This document shows, one piece after another, positions 12,144 through 20,526 of a DNA stretch of 38,451 nucleotides; the stretch's first letter is position 1; the number at the start of each line of letters is the position of its first letter. Source of the DNA: Candidatus Methanocorpusculum faecipullorum (GTDB taxonomy: Archaea > Halobacteriota > Methanomicrobia > Methanomicrobiales > Methanocorpusculaceae); assembly GCA_018883755.1 (NCBI GenBank), contig JAHLFR010000002.1:42040-80490 (forward strand). The letters run 5' to 3'. The position numbers were made by a program, and so were the translations under genes. The notes beneath the pieces are model-generated. The model was not told where the DNA came from. It searched no databases and saw nothing but the letters and a program-made list of their open reading frames with translations.

Positions 12144-12704
12144 ATGAGAATACATTCTGATATCCCTGTCAATCGGGGAGATATACGGCTGTTAGAGATA
12201 ATGAGGCCGAACCCTACATTGATTTCTATAGGATCAACCACCGCTGAGGCTGCGGCTCTCATGTGCAGAGACGATGTCGGCAGCTGCATTATTACCGAAA
12301 ACGGAATCCCAAAAGGGATCGTAACAGAGCAGGACTTTAACTGTAAAGTTATGGCAAAGAATCTTCTGCCCGGATCGGTCCGTGTAGAAGATGTCATGAG
12401 TTCTCCGTTAATTACCGTTGAAGAAGAGATGCCGGTGTCCGTTGCGGCAAAGAAAATGATTGAGCATAAAGTGAGAAGACTGCCAGTTACAAACGAAAAA
12501 GGACAAGTGACTGGTATTGTGACTGTTCGTGACCTTCTAGGTGTCACTAATGAGATCAACGAGATCATGACCGAACTTCTCGTGATCAACCGTCCTGACG
12601 ATAAGAGTGGGATGTGCGGCGTCTGCGGAGCAATGTCTGCAGATCTCGTGCCCATCGACGGCGTTCTGGTGTGTCCAAACTGCCGTGAACAGGAACGGAT
12701 CTAA
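12144..12704 (+). CDS. two-CBS-domain protein with C-terminal zinc ribbon
   Basis: A 186-residue protein with two CBS modules (about 14-73 and 76-137; each has the pattern IM-(R/S)-P, an invariant GIVT and a D-L or D-F ending). A small zinc ribbon with C158, C161, C177 and C180 follows. CBS pairs bind adenine nucleotides or similar ligands and regulate an attached or partner protein; here the partner could be held by the zinc ribbon. It has the strong ribosome binding site GGAGGTGA with a spacing of 10. It is the first of three consecutive CBS genes, 23 bases ahead of the next. The ligand is unknown. Confidence 0.9.
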   Translation: MRIHSDIPVNRGDIRLLEIMRPNPTLISIGSTTAEAAALMCRDDVGSCIITENGIPKGIVTEQDFNCKVMAKNLLPGSVRVEDVMSSPLITVEEEMPVSVAAKKMIEHKVRRLPVTNEKGQVTGIVTVRDLLGVTNEINEIMTELLVINRPDDKSGMCGVCGAMSADLVPIDGVLVCPNCREQERI

Positions 12705-12727
12705 ATACAGCCAGATGATCACTTTAC

Positions 12728-13660
12728 ATGCAAAATATCATGACAAACAATCCAAAACAACAGAAGGGGAACCCACGGATTCCAAATGCTGAAGGGAAGG
12801 CGAAGCCGGCAGGCAAGAAGAGCAACCTCTTGAGCATTGCAACAACCAATGTGATATCCGTTCCCCCGACGATGAGTATCATCGAGGGTGTGCAGATGAT
12901 GAGCCGGCACAGCTTCCGTCGTCTCCCGATCACCGATCCCGGAAATAAAAAACTCATCGGCATTGTCACCATCACCGACGTAATCAATATGATGGGAGGA
13001 GGAAGCCGTTACAATCTTGTTGCAAACCGCCACAAGGGTTCCCTCCTTTCTGCATTAAACGACGATATCCGGGCAATTGCTACAGAGAGAGTGGACAGCC
13101 TTTCGCCGTCAACCTCGATTCAGGAGGCAATCTGTCTTCTGGTCAAAAGCGGGCACGGAAGTTTCCCGATCACCAATCCTGACAACACCATTGCAGGAAT
13201 AGTGACCGAGTATGATATCATGAAAATGCTCGCGGGAACCGAGTCAGAACTCATTGTTGACGAGATCATGACACGGAACCCGAAGGTGGTTTCGCCGGAT
13301 GTGGCGATCAACTGTGTGACCAAACAGATGGTGGATCATGATTACCGCCGTCTGCCGGTTGTGTCTAATGATCTCCTGATCGGTATGATCACCGCAACTG
13401 ATATTATGGGATACCTCGGACGCGGCCGGGTGTTTACCGAGATGAAGACAGGGTCAGTGGACGAAGTCCTTAACCTGCCGGTGCGGGATCTCATGACAGG
13501 AGCAAACATACGGACCATGTCACCGGACGAAAAGATCAATGATGTGGCTCGCGAGATGCTAGAGTTTGGTATCGGTGCATTCCCGGTGATTGATGAAGGG
13601 AAACTGATCGGTATTGTGACCGAGTTTGATCTGGTGAAAGGACTCGCGGGAAACGTGTGA
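12728..13660 (+). CDS. four-CBS-domain protein
   Basis: A 310-residue protein made of a short basic N-terminal tail (about 1-32) and four CBS modules. Their GIVT-type ends fall near residues 78, 158, 217 and 300 (IGIVTITDV, AGIVTEYDI, IGMITATDI, IGIVTEFDL). Four modules normally form two Bateman pairs that sense nucleotides. No catalytic domain is attached, so it should act as a stand-alone sensor on another protein. The start is uncertain: ATG at 12728 is used, but ATG at 12740 is equally possible, and neither has a clear ribosome binding site. The 23-base spacing from the upstream CBS gene suggests one operon. Confidence 0.88.
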   Translation: MQNIMTNNPKQQKGNPRIPNAEGKAKPAGKKSNLLSIATTNVISVPPTMSIIEGVQMMSRHSFRRLPITDPGNKKLIGIVTITDVINMMGGGSRYNLVANRHKGSLLSALNDDIRAIATERVDSLSPSTSIQEAICLLVKSGHGSFPITNPDNTIAGIVTEYDIMKMLAGTESELIVDEIMTRNPKVVSPDVAINCVTKQMVDHDYRRLPVVSNDLLIGMITATDIMGYLGRGRVFTEMKTGSVDEVLNLPVRDLMTGANIRTMSPDEKINDVAREMLEFGIGAFPVIDEGKLIGIVTEFDLVKGLAGNV

Positions 13661-13670
13661 TACAAACATT

Positions 13671-13717
13671 GCACCGATCGGCTCTGGAAAAAAGAGAGCA
13701 GATGATCTGACCGGTGC
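13671..13717 (+). promoter_or_regulatory. inter-gene hairpin ahead of the third CBS gene
   Basis: GCACCG and CGGTGC pair around a 35-base interior that itself can fold (GCTCT with AGAG). It lies 11 bases after the stop of the second CBS gene. It could be an attenuator or processing site; there is no T run. Confidence 0.3.
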
Positions 13718-13825
13718 TGAGAATGATCCAGACAGCAGGGGAGATTCCACAGGAAAAAGCTGGAGGAAGTGTTCCTTGCATACTATGTTGAATACAAAAA
13801 GAATTCAAATACAGGAGGCAGCAAA

Positions 13826-14599
13826 ATGAACCAGAAATTAACCGTAAAGGATGTAATGTCCAAGCCAGTGTCAATTGCCAAATCAGCGTTAATCCCTGAG
13901 GCTCTTGACAAGATGCTTGCCGAAGGAGTGGACCCAATTGTTGTGACGAGCGACAGAGTGGTCGTTGGTACCGCATCCCGCCGTAGTATTGCGGAGAAGA
14001 TGGGAAGCAAAAAGACCGGCAACATTCCTGCATCACAGATTCGTGTGGCAAGCGTGACCCGTGAGGACTTCACCTCGGTTTATCAGGATCAGGACGTGGA
14101 TTTGTTAGTCCCGCTGCTCCAGAGATACAAAATCGTTGTTGTATGGGATGAAGAGCACCGGTTGATCGGACAGGTAACGACCGGCGATCTTCTTAAAGTT
14201 GCAAAGCCGGAAGGAGCCATCGACACTATGGTGGAGATTGCCCCAAGAATCTCGCGGGATGACCGTGTTGTCCAGCTTCACCGCCGCATGGTAGGAGACG
14301 GGGCAACGAGATTCATCGTGATGGATGGAAACAAAGCAGTCGGTATTGTGACCGAAACGGATATTGCAAAAATCCTCGTGAAACTCAAGGGAGAGATCGA
14401 CAAGCACTTCGAAAATGCACTGCGCAATGTAACAGCGGCAGATATTATGTCAAGCCCGCTGATTACGACACCTGCAAACACGCCGGTATCCAAGGTAGTG
14501 GATCTGATGCTTTCAAAGAACATCAGTACCATTCCAATCGCAGAGGGTGACAAAGTCATCGGCCTTGCAACCCGCAAGTCGCTGATTGATGCGCTCTAA
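13826..14599 (+). CDS. CBS-domain protein, third in the cluster
   Basis: A 257-residue protein with four CBS-like modules. The first (KLTVKDVMSKPVSI) and last (VTAADIMSSPLITT) begin with the standard VxDVM/ADIM signature, and the third ends with GIVTETDIAKIL. The reading frame is open to 13769, but the ATG at 13826 is chosen because ACAGGAGG precedes it at a good spacing and the protein then begins with a CBS signature. The gap of 165 bases from the previous gene may hold its own weak promoter (GCATACTATG near 13778) and a hairpin. A T run at 14609-14615 ends the cluster. Confidence 0.88.
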   Translation: MNQKLTVKDVMSKPVSIAKSALIPEALDKMLAEGVDPIVVTSDRVVVGTASRRSIAEKMGSKKTGNIPASQIRVASVTREDFTSVYQDQDVDLLVPLLQRYKIVVVWDEEHRLIGQVTTGDLLKVAKPEGAIDTMVEIAPRISRDDRVVQLHRRMVGDGATRFIVMDGNKAVGIVTETDIAKILVKLKGEIDKHFENALRNVTAADIMSSPLITTPANTPVSKVVDLMLSKNISTIPIAEGDKVIGLATRKSLIDAL

Positions 14600-14604
14600 A
14601 AATC

Positions 14605-14616
14605 ATCATTTTTTTA
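14605..14616 (+). terminator. T-run terminator after the CBS cluster
   Basis: CATCATTTTTTTAAC follows 5 bases after the stop codon of the third CBS gene. Confidence 0.5.
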
Positions 14617-14714
14617 ACAGACTATCCAGCAGATTATGTACCGAATCCGACGGCACCACAGTAATCTATGAGATGAACAGTTCTATTTCGAGTAAGTCAA
14701 CCGGATTCGGCACC

Positions 14715-14725
14715 GGTATAAACTC
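14715..14725 (+). promoter_or_regulatory. TATA-like box for dys
   Basis: GGTATAAACT is centred about 27 bases before the ATG at 14747, which predicts a leaderless mRNA. A second AT-rich stretch (TTTTTAATACT) would place the start near an ATG at 14771. Confidence 0.45.
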
Positions 14726-14746
14726 TGACGACCAATTTTTAATACT

Positions 14747-15712
14747 ATGCTGAATAACCCTACAAATCCCATGTACCCGGCAACAAAAATAGATGAGTTG
14801 CTGGACCGGATGAGCCAGACCGGGTTTCAGGGAAGAAAACTTGGTGAAAGCTACCATATCTGGAAAGAGATGATCGAAACCCCCGGAGTAAAGATCATTC
14901 TTGGACTTTCCGGTGCAATGATTCCGGCAGGGATGCAGGAATGTCTTATTCAGCTGGTGGAACACCGGTACGTGGATGCTATCGTATCGACCGGGGCAAA
15001 CATCTTCCACGACATCTGTGAACACCTCGGTGTCAGACACTACAAAGGAACGCACCTTACCAATGACGAGGAACTGTATCAACACGGAATAGACAGAATT
15101 TACGACGTTTTCGCCGTAGAAAAGGAGTTCCAGAATGTTGAGCACTATATTGGGGATTTCGGTACATCCCTTGGGGATGTGCGCATGAGCAGCCGTGCAT
15201 TCCTCAGACAGCTTGGTGAAAAAATTGCAGAGGAACGGCCCGACGGACGAAGTCTTCTTGCTGCCTGTGCAAAATACGATGTCCCGGTGCATGTCCCGGC
15301 ACTTGCAGACTCTGCTATCGGTATCGGCCTTGTCACCGCACACCGACGCGGTGCAAAACTGACAATCGATCAGATAGCAGACGCAAGTGAACTTGCCGCA
15401 TTTGTGGAAAGTGCTGAAAAAACCGGTGTCATCTATCTCGGAGGAGGAACGCCCAAGAACTTTATCCAGCAGACCGAAGTTATTCCGCCGCTGGAAGGCG
15501 AGAGTTACATCGGCGGCCACTCATACGCAATTCAATACACCACCGATGCACCGCATTGGGGAGGACTTTCGGGCTGTACCTTTGAGGAAGCAGTCAGCTG
15601 GGGAAAAGAACTGCCGGATGCAAAAAAACTGCAGTGCTTCTGTGATGTAACCATTGCACTCCCATTGGTTGTCTCAGCACTCATCGCAGCAGATGTTCAC
15701 CGCTGTCCCTGA
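14747..15712 (+). CDS. dys: deoxyhypusine synthase
   Basis: Transfers the aminobutyl group of spermidine to a lysine of aIF5A with NAD, the first step of hypusine formation. The protein has 321 residues. Family motifs are the early TGFQGRKLGES, GLSGAMIPAGM, the NAD-binding VSTGANIFHDICE, HYKGTHLTNDEEL, and the catalytic lysine K237 in LGGGTPKNF. ATG at 14747 is used because the N-terminus then reads like the family (NPTNPMYP). ATG at 14771 is an alternative. No ribosome binding site is seen for either, in keeping with a leaderless message. It stands alone and converges on the next minus-strand gene with 24 bases between stops. Confidence 0.95.
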   Translation: MLNNPTNPMYPATKIDELLDRMSQTGFQGRKLGESYHIWKEMIETPGVKIILGLSGAMIPAGMQECLIQLVEHRYVDAIVSTGANIFHDICEHLGVRHYKGTHLTNDEELYQHGIDRIYDVFAVEKEFQNVEHYIGDFGTSLGDVRMSSRAFLRQLGEKIAEERPDGRSLLAACAKYDVPVHVPALADSAIGIGLVTAHRRGAKLTIDQIADASELAAFVESAEKTGVIYLGGGTPKNFIQQTEVIPPLEGESYIGGHSYAIQYTTDAPHWGGLSGCTFEEAVSWGKELPDAKKLQCFCDVTIALPLVVSALIAADVHRCP

Positions 15713-15736
15713 AACAGCCCATTTCTTTTTTACCGG

Positions 15737-16393
15737 TTACCACATCGTACCGGGAACACGTTTCGTGCTGACGGACGGCGAAAGTTTTCGTTTCATGACC
15801 TCACCCGGATGGACCTGTGCATATGACAGAAGGCCTCCCGGAATAACCGCATACGCATCCGAACCCTCAACGCATCGTACATTTCCGGACGGCGGAACTT
15901 CAGCAAGGACCATCAGAAACTGAACAGGATCCCCGTAAAGATCAACAAGAAGTTTCTTCTTTGCAGAAATCTCACTTCGGAAACCACGAACTCCGGAGGG
16001 ATTGATGATAACCTCACCGAATACTCGGACACCGTCGGAGGTTTTCACCAGGAGATCCATCTCGGCAGCAACTTTTCCGTCAACTCTGAACCGGATACCC
16101 CCATCACGGGAGTACCACAGACCATCTGGCGTATACTTGTCATAGGGGAGATACTCCGCATCGGAAAACTTTGCAGCGATTGAAACGATCGCATCCGAGT
16201 GCTCCGCACATCCAAGCAGCAGTTCATAGACAACTGCTTCAAAATATTTTCCGCTGACAGAGCGGTGCAGAGGGTGTGCCGCATCATACAGGATAGAACG
16301 TTCAGGTTTTGTCAGATGATGAACGGCATGCCGGATATACTGCGGCGTAATCTCTGCATTGGATAGAAGTGCGGCAATCTCGGATGCGGACAT
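15737..16393 (-). CDS. unidentified protein, possible nuclease-like fold
   Basis: I do not recognise the family. From the chosen ATG it has 218 residues, soluble, with no membrane segment. The N-terminal half is helical (SASEIAALLSNAEITPQYI, SILYDAAHPLHRSVSGKYFE). The second half is strand-rich, and EMDLLV followed nine residues later by VFGEVI, then EISAKKKLL, resembles the core of a PD-(D/E)XK nuclease. The usual final lysine of ExK is missing, so any such link is weak. The frame is open up to 16435. An ATG at 16429 has GGTGAAGG six bases upstream but would overlap gltX by 29 bases. The ATG at 16393, 7 bases after the gltX stop, is preferred for operon spacing. It is probably cotranscribed with gltX. 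Confidence 0.6.
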   Translation of the reverse strand: MSASEIAALLSNAEITPQYIRHAVHHLTKPERSILYDAAHPLHRSVSGKYFEAVVYELLLGCAEHSDAIVSIAAKFSDAEYLPYDKYTPDGLWYSRDGGIRFRVDGKVAAEMDLLVKTSDGVRVFGEVIINPSGVRGFRSEISAKKKLLVDLYGDPVQFLMVLAEVPPSGNVRCVEGSDAYAVIPGGLLSYAQVHPGEVMKRKLSPSVSTKRVPGTMW

Positions 16394-16400
16394 GAAAAAA

Positions 16401-18083
16401 TCAGCGGTGGGTGAAGTAGGCAGTGACATGCCCATCCTTCACCGAGTCGATTCTGGCAAACCCGACACGCTCAAACTGCACGATCTTCTGATCATAGTTC
16501 AGCACAGCAACCTCGCAGTACCCTTCACTCGTACCTTCCGGGGTCAGAAGCGAGCAGGGAACACCCGCATCCGTTGGAAGCCATTGAACAATCGGTGCCT
16601 TTGCAGCCCGTGCCTCGGCAAGAGAGTCTCCGGCATACTCGGCACTGCCCTCGCCCGTAATTCTGATATTGAAGAGATCTTTGAGACGAAGCATTCTTCC
16701 GGTTTCAATCTCGGATCTCGGCAGAAGAACACTGCCCGTAAACGAGAGGACACGTTCTCCGCGTTCCGGATGATTCGGGTAAATGGGGGCATGCGCTTCC
16801 ATTGCAGGAGCATTTGCAACGGTAACCGGAACCGCGTCCGGAACAAAGAAGTATCTGTCAGCCTCTGCATCGATGATTGCTTTGTTCTGGGCAAACAGGT
16901 TTTCCCACGAAAACGAGATGTCTGTGTCGCCCATTCCAATATCAACAACCGCAGCCCGTACTGCTTCCGGCTGAATACCGCGGCGGGCAAGAGCACGAAG
17001 CGTTCCGAGATGAATATCATCCCAACCGGTGTAGAGACCCTCATTGATCCCCTTGCGCATACCGGAGGTGGAAAGCTCAAGTCCTGCGATGGACATTCTG
17101 CCATAGTGGTAGAAGTGCGGCATCTTCCAGCCGAAGTACCGGTAGATGTACTCCTGACGGCGGGTATTGGCGATGTGATCCTTGCCGCGGATAACATGCG
17201 TCATACCAAGGAGGTGATCATCAACGGCAACGGAGAAGTTCATCAGCGGATAGACAAAAATTTCGGGACGGCGGGGATGCTTGACGGAGGTGAGAACACG
17301 CATTGCGGCAAAATCACGAACAGCCGGGTCAGGGTGAGCGATATCGGTTTTGACCCGCATGGTGATCTCTCCCTCCTGATATTTTCCGGCAAGCATGTCG
17401 TCGAACCGGCGGAGATTTTCCTCCACGCTGAGGTCGCGGCAGGGACACGGCTGCTTCTTCAGCTTTTTCTCACGGAACTCATCGTTGTCACAGGTACACA
17501 TGTAGGCACCGCCAAGTTTGATTAACTCGCGTGCAAGATCGTAGTAGATCTGGAACCGGTCGGACTGATAGACCACATCCGTAATGCCGATACCGAGCCA
17601 CTTGAGATCCTCCATGACCATGTCGTAGGCTTCAGGATCAACACGCTTTGGATCGGTGTCCTCGACACGGTAGTAGAACTTGCCGCCGTACTTTTTGACA
17701 TAGTAATCATTGAGAACCGACGCACGGGCATGACCGAGGTGAAGCGGACCCGACGGGTTTGGGGCAAACCGCATGACGACCCCGTTACCAGCTTCGGGAA
17801 GTTCAGGGAGTTCATGCACGCGCTCCTTCTTCTCGTGCATCTTCTCGATCATCTCCGGTGAAAGCGCTGTGAGTTTTGCTTCGCGCTCCTCAACAGACAT
17901 TGCCTCAACCTCTGCAAGGATTTCGGGAAGCATCGCATTGATCTCTTTTGCCTGCGGACGAAGCTCGGGATGGGCGCCCATAACCGAGCCGAGAATGGCA
18001 CCAGCCTTAGGAACGGACTTGTGCTTTACTGCGTTTTGCAGTGCGAAAAGATAGATATCATCACGAATATTTGTATCGGACAT
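16401..18083 (-). CDS. gltX: glutamyl-tRNA synthetase, archaeal type
   Basis: Charges tRNA-Glu (and, as is usual in archaea, also tRNA-Gln as substrate for an amidotransferase). The 560-residue class I synthetase has a helical N-terminal extension (about 1-100). The HIGH-type motif HLGH is at 115-118, and a KMSKS-region variant ELSTSGMRKGI follows. The C-terminal beta-barrel anticodon domain is of the archaeal/eukaryotic GluRS-GlnRS type. Its own promoter is visible: a TATA-like AGTATAAACA about 32 bases upstream. The start codon therefore probably has almost no leader. The unidentified gene at 15737 follows after 7 bases. Confidence 0.97.
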   Translation of the reverse strand: MSDTNIRDDIYLFALQNAVKHKSVPKAGAILGSVMGAHPELRPQAKEINAMLPEILAEVEAMSVEEREAKLTALSPEMIEKMHEKKERVHELPELPEAGNGVVMRFAPNPSGPLHLGHARASVLNDYYVKKYGGKFYYRVEDTDPKRVDPEAYDMVMEDLKWLGIGITDVVYQSDRFQIYYDLARELIKLGGAYMCTCDNDEFREKKLKKQPCPCRDLSVEENLRRFDDMLAGKYQEGEITMRVKTDIAHPDPAVRDFAAMRVLTSVKHPRRPEIFVYPLMNFSVAVDDHLLGMTHVIRGKDHIANTRRQEYIYRYFGWKMPHFYHYGRMSIAGLELSTSGMRKGINEGLYTGWDDIHLGTLRALARRGIQPEAVRAAVVDIGMGDTDISFSWENLFAQNKAIIDAEADRYFFVPDAVPVTVANAPAMEAHAPIYPNHPERGERVLSFTGSVLLPRSEIETGRMLRLKDLFNIRITGEGSAEYAGDSLAEARAAKAPIVQWLPTDAGVPCSLLTPEGTSEGYCEVAVLNYDQKIVQFERVGFARIDSVKDGHVTAYFTHR

Positions 18084-18110
18084 TTGCGGGAGTTATATTG
18101 GCGGGAGAGG

Positions 18111-18120
18111 TGTTTATACT
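18111..18120 (-). promoter_or_regulatory. TATA box of gltX
   Basis: Minus-strand AGTATAAACA lies about 32 bases from the gltX ATG, so the leader should be only a few bases. Confidence 0.5.
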
Positions 18121-18164
18121 TTCACAACAAAAAATTCACAGCGGAAAAAATTGTGGCTGTACCC

Positions 18165-18779
18165 TCACGGGAGTTTTGATCTTTTTTGCCAGAGGAGAAG
18201 TTCCTTGTTGACTCTGCTGTCATCCAGAAGAAAAGCAGCCCACGAACGGTTTTGGAAGTCGATTTCTGCCTGACAGTCTTTGAGCGTGGAGATATAGTAG
18301 TTGATCTTCTCATCCACAGCCTGCTCACATGCATCAATGCCAAGTTCGCGGACAATGGCGGTCAACTCATAAAAGACCAGCCCGACTGCATGGGCTTCCG
18401 TATGTACAGCAGAACATGCCTGTCCTACCGCATGGCACAACGCGCAATCCCGCGGGGTTTCAACCTCACGCGCCATGGCATGAACCTGAAGTATCGCTTT
18501 TCGGGCCTCAGGCATCTTCACACATCCCTCAGCCCACATCCGGCATACCCGGACAGCCTCTTCCGGTCTGGTATCATCGGGATACGCTCTTTTCAAAAGA
18601 GCGACCGGATTTTCGGCACATGTAAACGCCCACAGAACGATCGTCCGGTGTTTTTGCAGACAGATCAGACGGATAAGATCCTGCAGGCAGGCACTCTCGC
18701 GGGAAAACAGAAGCTGGTTTTTTCGCCGGTACTTCTCGCGTACATCATCCAGATCAACTCTTCGTTCTAACAGAACCAT
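18165..18779 (-). CDS. Imm5-like (putative immunity family) protein
   Basis: A 204-residue helical protein. Its centre (CAENPVALLKRAYPDDTRPE, then a run of Ala/His-rich helices ending HTEAHAVGLVFYEL) resembles the Imm5-like family annotated as putative immunity proteins of polymorphic toxins. The family also occurs widely without any toxin, and no toxin gene is in this window, so the immunity role is only a label. The N-terminal 50 residues and the C-terminal part (INYYISTLKDCQAEIDF, AAFLLDDSR) look specific. ATG at 18779 is chosen over an in-frame GTG at 18788 because AGGTGA precedes it by 5 bases. It starts 18 bases after the HD hydrolase gene and is probably cotranscribed with it. Confidence 0.65.
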   Translation of the reverse strand: MVLLERRVDLDDVREKYRRKNQLLFSRESACLQDLIRLICLQKHRTIVLWAFTCAENPVALLKRAYPDDTRPEEAVRVCRMWAEGCVKMPEARKAILQVHAMAREVETPRDCALCHAVGQACSAVHTEAHAVGLVFYELTAIVRELGIDACEQAVDEKINYYISTLKDCQAEIDFQNRSWAAFLLDDSRVNKELLLWQKRSKLP

Positions 18780-18797
18780 CCATATCACCTGAAAAGG

Positions 18798-19451
18798 TCA
18801 AACCGCAGACTCCCACTCCGCAAAAAACTCGGTGAGATACTCCTCCATAAATTGGTGGCGCTGATCTGCAAGTATTTTTGCAGTATTGGTGTTCATTCTG
18901 TCACGCAGATGCAGGAGTTTCTCGTAGAAATGATTGACAGTATGCCGGCTGCCGGTACGGTACTCCGCAGCAGTGGTAACCGTCACGATTCCTTCATCGG
19001 GATTGTACAGTTCGCGACCTTTTGCCCCGCCGTAAGCAAATGCCCGTGCAATCCCGATAGCCCCCATCGCATCAAGACGGTCGGCATCCTGTACAATCTG
19101 TCCTTCCAGTGACAGCGGTGTTTGATCAAACCCTCCCTTAAAGCCGAGGTGGCAAATATCAAAGATGATGCCGTTCCAGACCTCATCAGGAAACGCTTCG
19201 CGAATACCAAGCTGATCGATACAGGCAGACAATGCTTCTCCGGGATCACCATCATAGAACTTTTCATCAAAAAGATCGTGCAGCAGGGCGGTCAGCTCAA
19301 CCCGCAGAGGATCTCCTCCTTCGGTCGCGTTGATCTTTGCAGCAAGACCGATAACGCGGAACACATGCCACCAGTCATGACCGGTCGCCTCTCCAAGCAG
19401 GGCCGAACGAACATGATTACGAACAATGGAGGAAACATCTGCCGGAGTCAT
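18798..19451 (-). CDS. HD-domain phosphohydrolase (YedJ-like)
   Basis: A 217-residue metal-dependent phosphohydrolase of the HD superfamily. The metal ligands are in place: H25 and H29 (GHDWWHVFRV), the HD pair H58-D59 (LLHDL) and D122 in VQDADRLDAMGAIGIAR. The late segment TGSRHTVNHFYEKLLHL is typical of the small YedJ-like group, whose natural substrate (nucleotide or other phosphoester) is not settled. ATG at 19451 is chosen over TTG at 19457. No ribosome binding site is seen, and a TATA-like box about 28 bases upstream suggests a leaderless message. The Imm5-like gene follows. Confidence 0.88.
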   Translation of the reverse strand: MTPADVSSIVRNHVRSALLGEATGHDWWHVFRVIGLAAKINATEGGDPLRVELTALLHDLFDEKFYDGDPGEALSACIDQLGIREAFPDEVWNGIIFDICHLGFKGGFDQTPLSLEGQIVQDADRLDAMGAIGIARAFAYGGAKGRELYNPDEGIVTVTTAAEYRTGSRHTVNHFYEKLLHLRDRMNTNTAKILADQRHQFMEEYLTEFFAEWESAV

Positions 19452-19474
19452 TCGCAAGGATATTGCCGCTAAAA

Positions 19475-19485
19475 CAATATGAACT
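19475..19485 (-). promoter_or_regulatory. TATA-like box of the HD hydrolase gene
   Basis: Minus-strand TTCATATTGTT is centred about 28 bases before the ATG at 19451. Confidence 0.4.
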
Positions 19486-19518
19486 CAGAGGAGAGGGAAG
19501 CCCCGAAAAAGTACTGAA

Positions 19519-19531
19519 CCAAAAAAAGAGA
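19519..19531 (-). terminator. T-run terminator of the isoprenoid operon
   Basis: On the minus strand CTCTTTTTTTGG directly follows the stop codon of the prenyl synthase gene. Confidence 0.5.
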
Positions 19532-20503
19532 TTAGTATCCTCTGGTGATAAAGAAATCAACCATCTCAAAGATCAGATCCCGCTCCTCGGATGCAGGAAC
19601 CACATTTGCAAGACCTGCCTTTGAATCCGCGATCAGTTTTTCGGAGATGCTGCGGACTTTTCCGAGGACTCCCGACTCTTCAAGAAGTGCAATTGCCTCT
19701 GCAATCTCCTCTTTTGTAAGATTCTCTTTGTGATACTTGGAAAGATCCACGCCCATCTCGCGGGCAGTAATTGCCAGAATCGTCTGTTTGTTCTCGCGCA
19801 GATCGGATGCCTGATCTTTTCCGGAGATCTCCGGAGGCGTCATCAGATCGATGATGTCATCTTGGATCTGGAACGCAATACCGGTGTTCAGGCCAAGCGT
19901 GTAAAACGCAGAGACCTGCTTCATGTCTCCACCGGCAAGTGCTGCACCAATTCCCGCAGCAGCCGCATACAGAACGCCGGTCTTCTTTCTGACCATCTCA
20001 AGATACTCGTCTGCGGTAACATCATTCCGGGTCTCAAAGGACACATCCTCCTGCTGACCTTCACAGATCTCATAACAGGCGTGCGACAGCATCTGGACCG
20101 CTGCAACCTTTGACTCGGCACTTGCATTCTTCACAGAACACAGGTACTCAAACGCCTTCGCATACAAAACATCGCCTGCAAGAATTGCCGTCGGTTCATC
20201 CCAGACCACATGCACGGTTGGTCTTCCACGGCGCAGTGAGTCCCCGTCCATGATATCGTCATGCACCAGCGTGAACGTATGTGTCCACTCAAGGGCAAGA
20301 GCCGCGGAGAAAACATCTGTGGATGCACCTTTGCGGACAGCATCTGCTGCAAGCAGAACCATTGCCGGACGAAGGCGTTTTCCTCCGCCGAGGAGCAGAT
20401 GTGCGGATGCTTTCTGCAGGGTTGTGTCAGTCGCTTTGCTGTACTCGTCTGCCTCCTGATCAACTTTCGCGGCGACGGATTTCAGATACTCGGATAACTC
20501 CAT
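19532..20503 (-). CDS. idsA: geranylgeranyl diphosphate synthase
   Basis: Short-chain trans-prenyltransferase that builds the C20 (and C15) chains of archaeal membrane lipids. The 323-residue protein has both Asp-rich motifs, DDIMD at 82-86 and DDIID at 215-219. GGGKRLRP is at 39-46. An aromatic residue, F77, sits five positions before the first motif, as in archaeal GGPP synthases where it limits product length. ATG at 20503 is chosen over an upstream alternative because the family begins here. It is the last gene of the isoprenoid cluster, 23 bases after RNase J. Confidence 0.95.
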   Translation of the reverse strand: MELSEYLKSVAAKVDQEADEYSKATDTTLQKASAHLLLGGGKRLRPAMVLLAADAVRKGASTDVFSAALALEWTHTFTLVHDDIMDGDSLRRGRPTVHVVWDEPTAILAGDVLYAKAFEYLCSVKNASAESKVAAVQMLSHACYEICEGQQEDVSFETRNDVTADEYLEMVRKKTGVLYAAAAGIGAALAGGDMKQVSAFYTLGLNTGIAFQIQDDIIDLMTPPEISGKDQASDLRENKQTILAITAREMGVDLSKYHKENLTKEEIAEAIALLEESGVLGKVRSISEKLIADSKAGLANVVPASEERDLIFEMVDFFITRGY

Positions 20504-20526
20504 AATACACACTCTCAATTTTTTGG

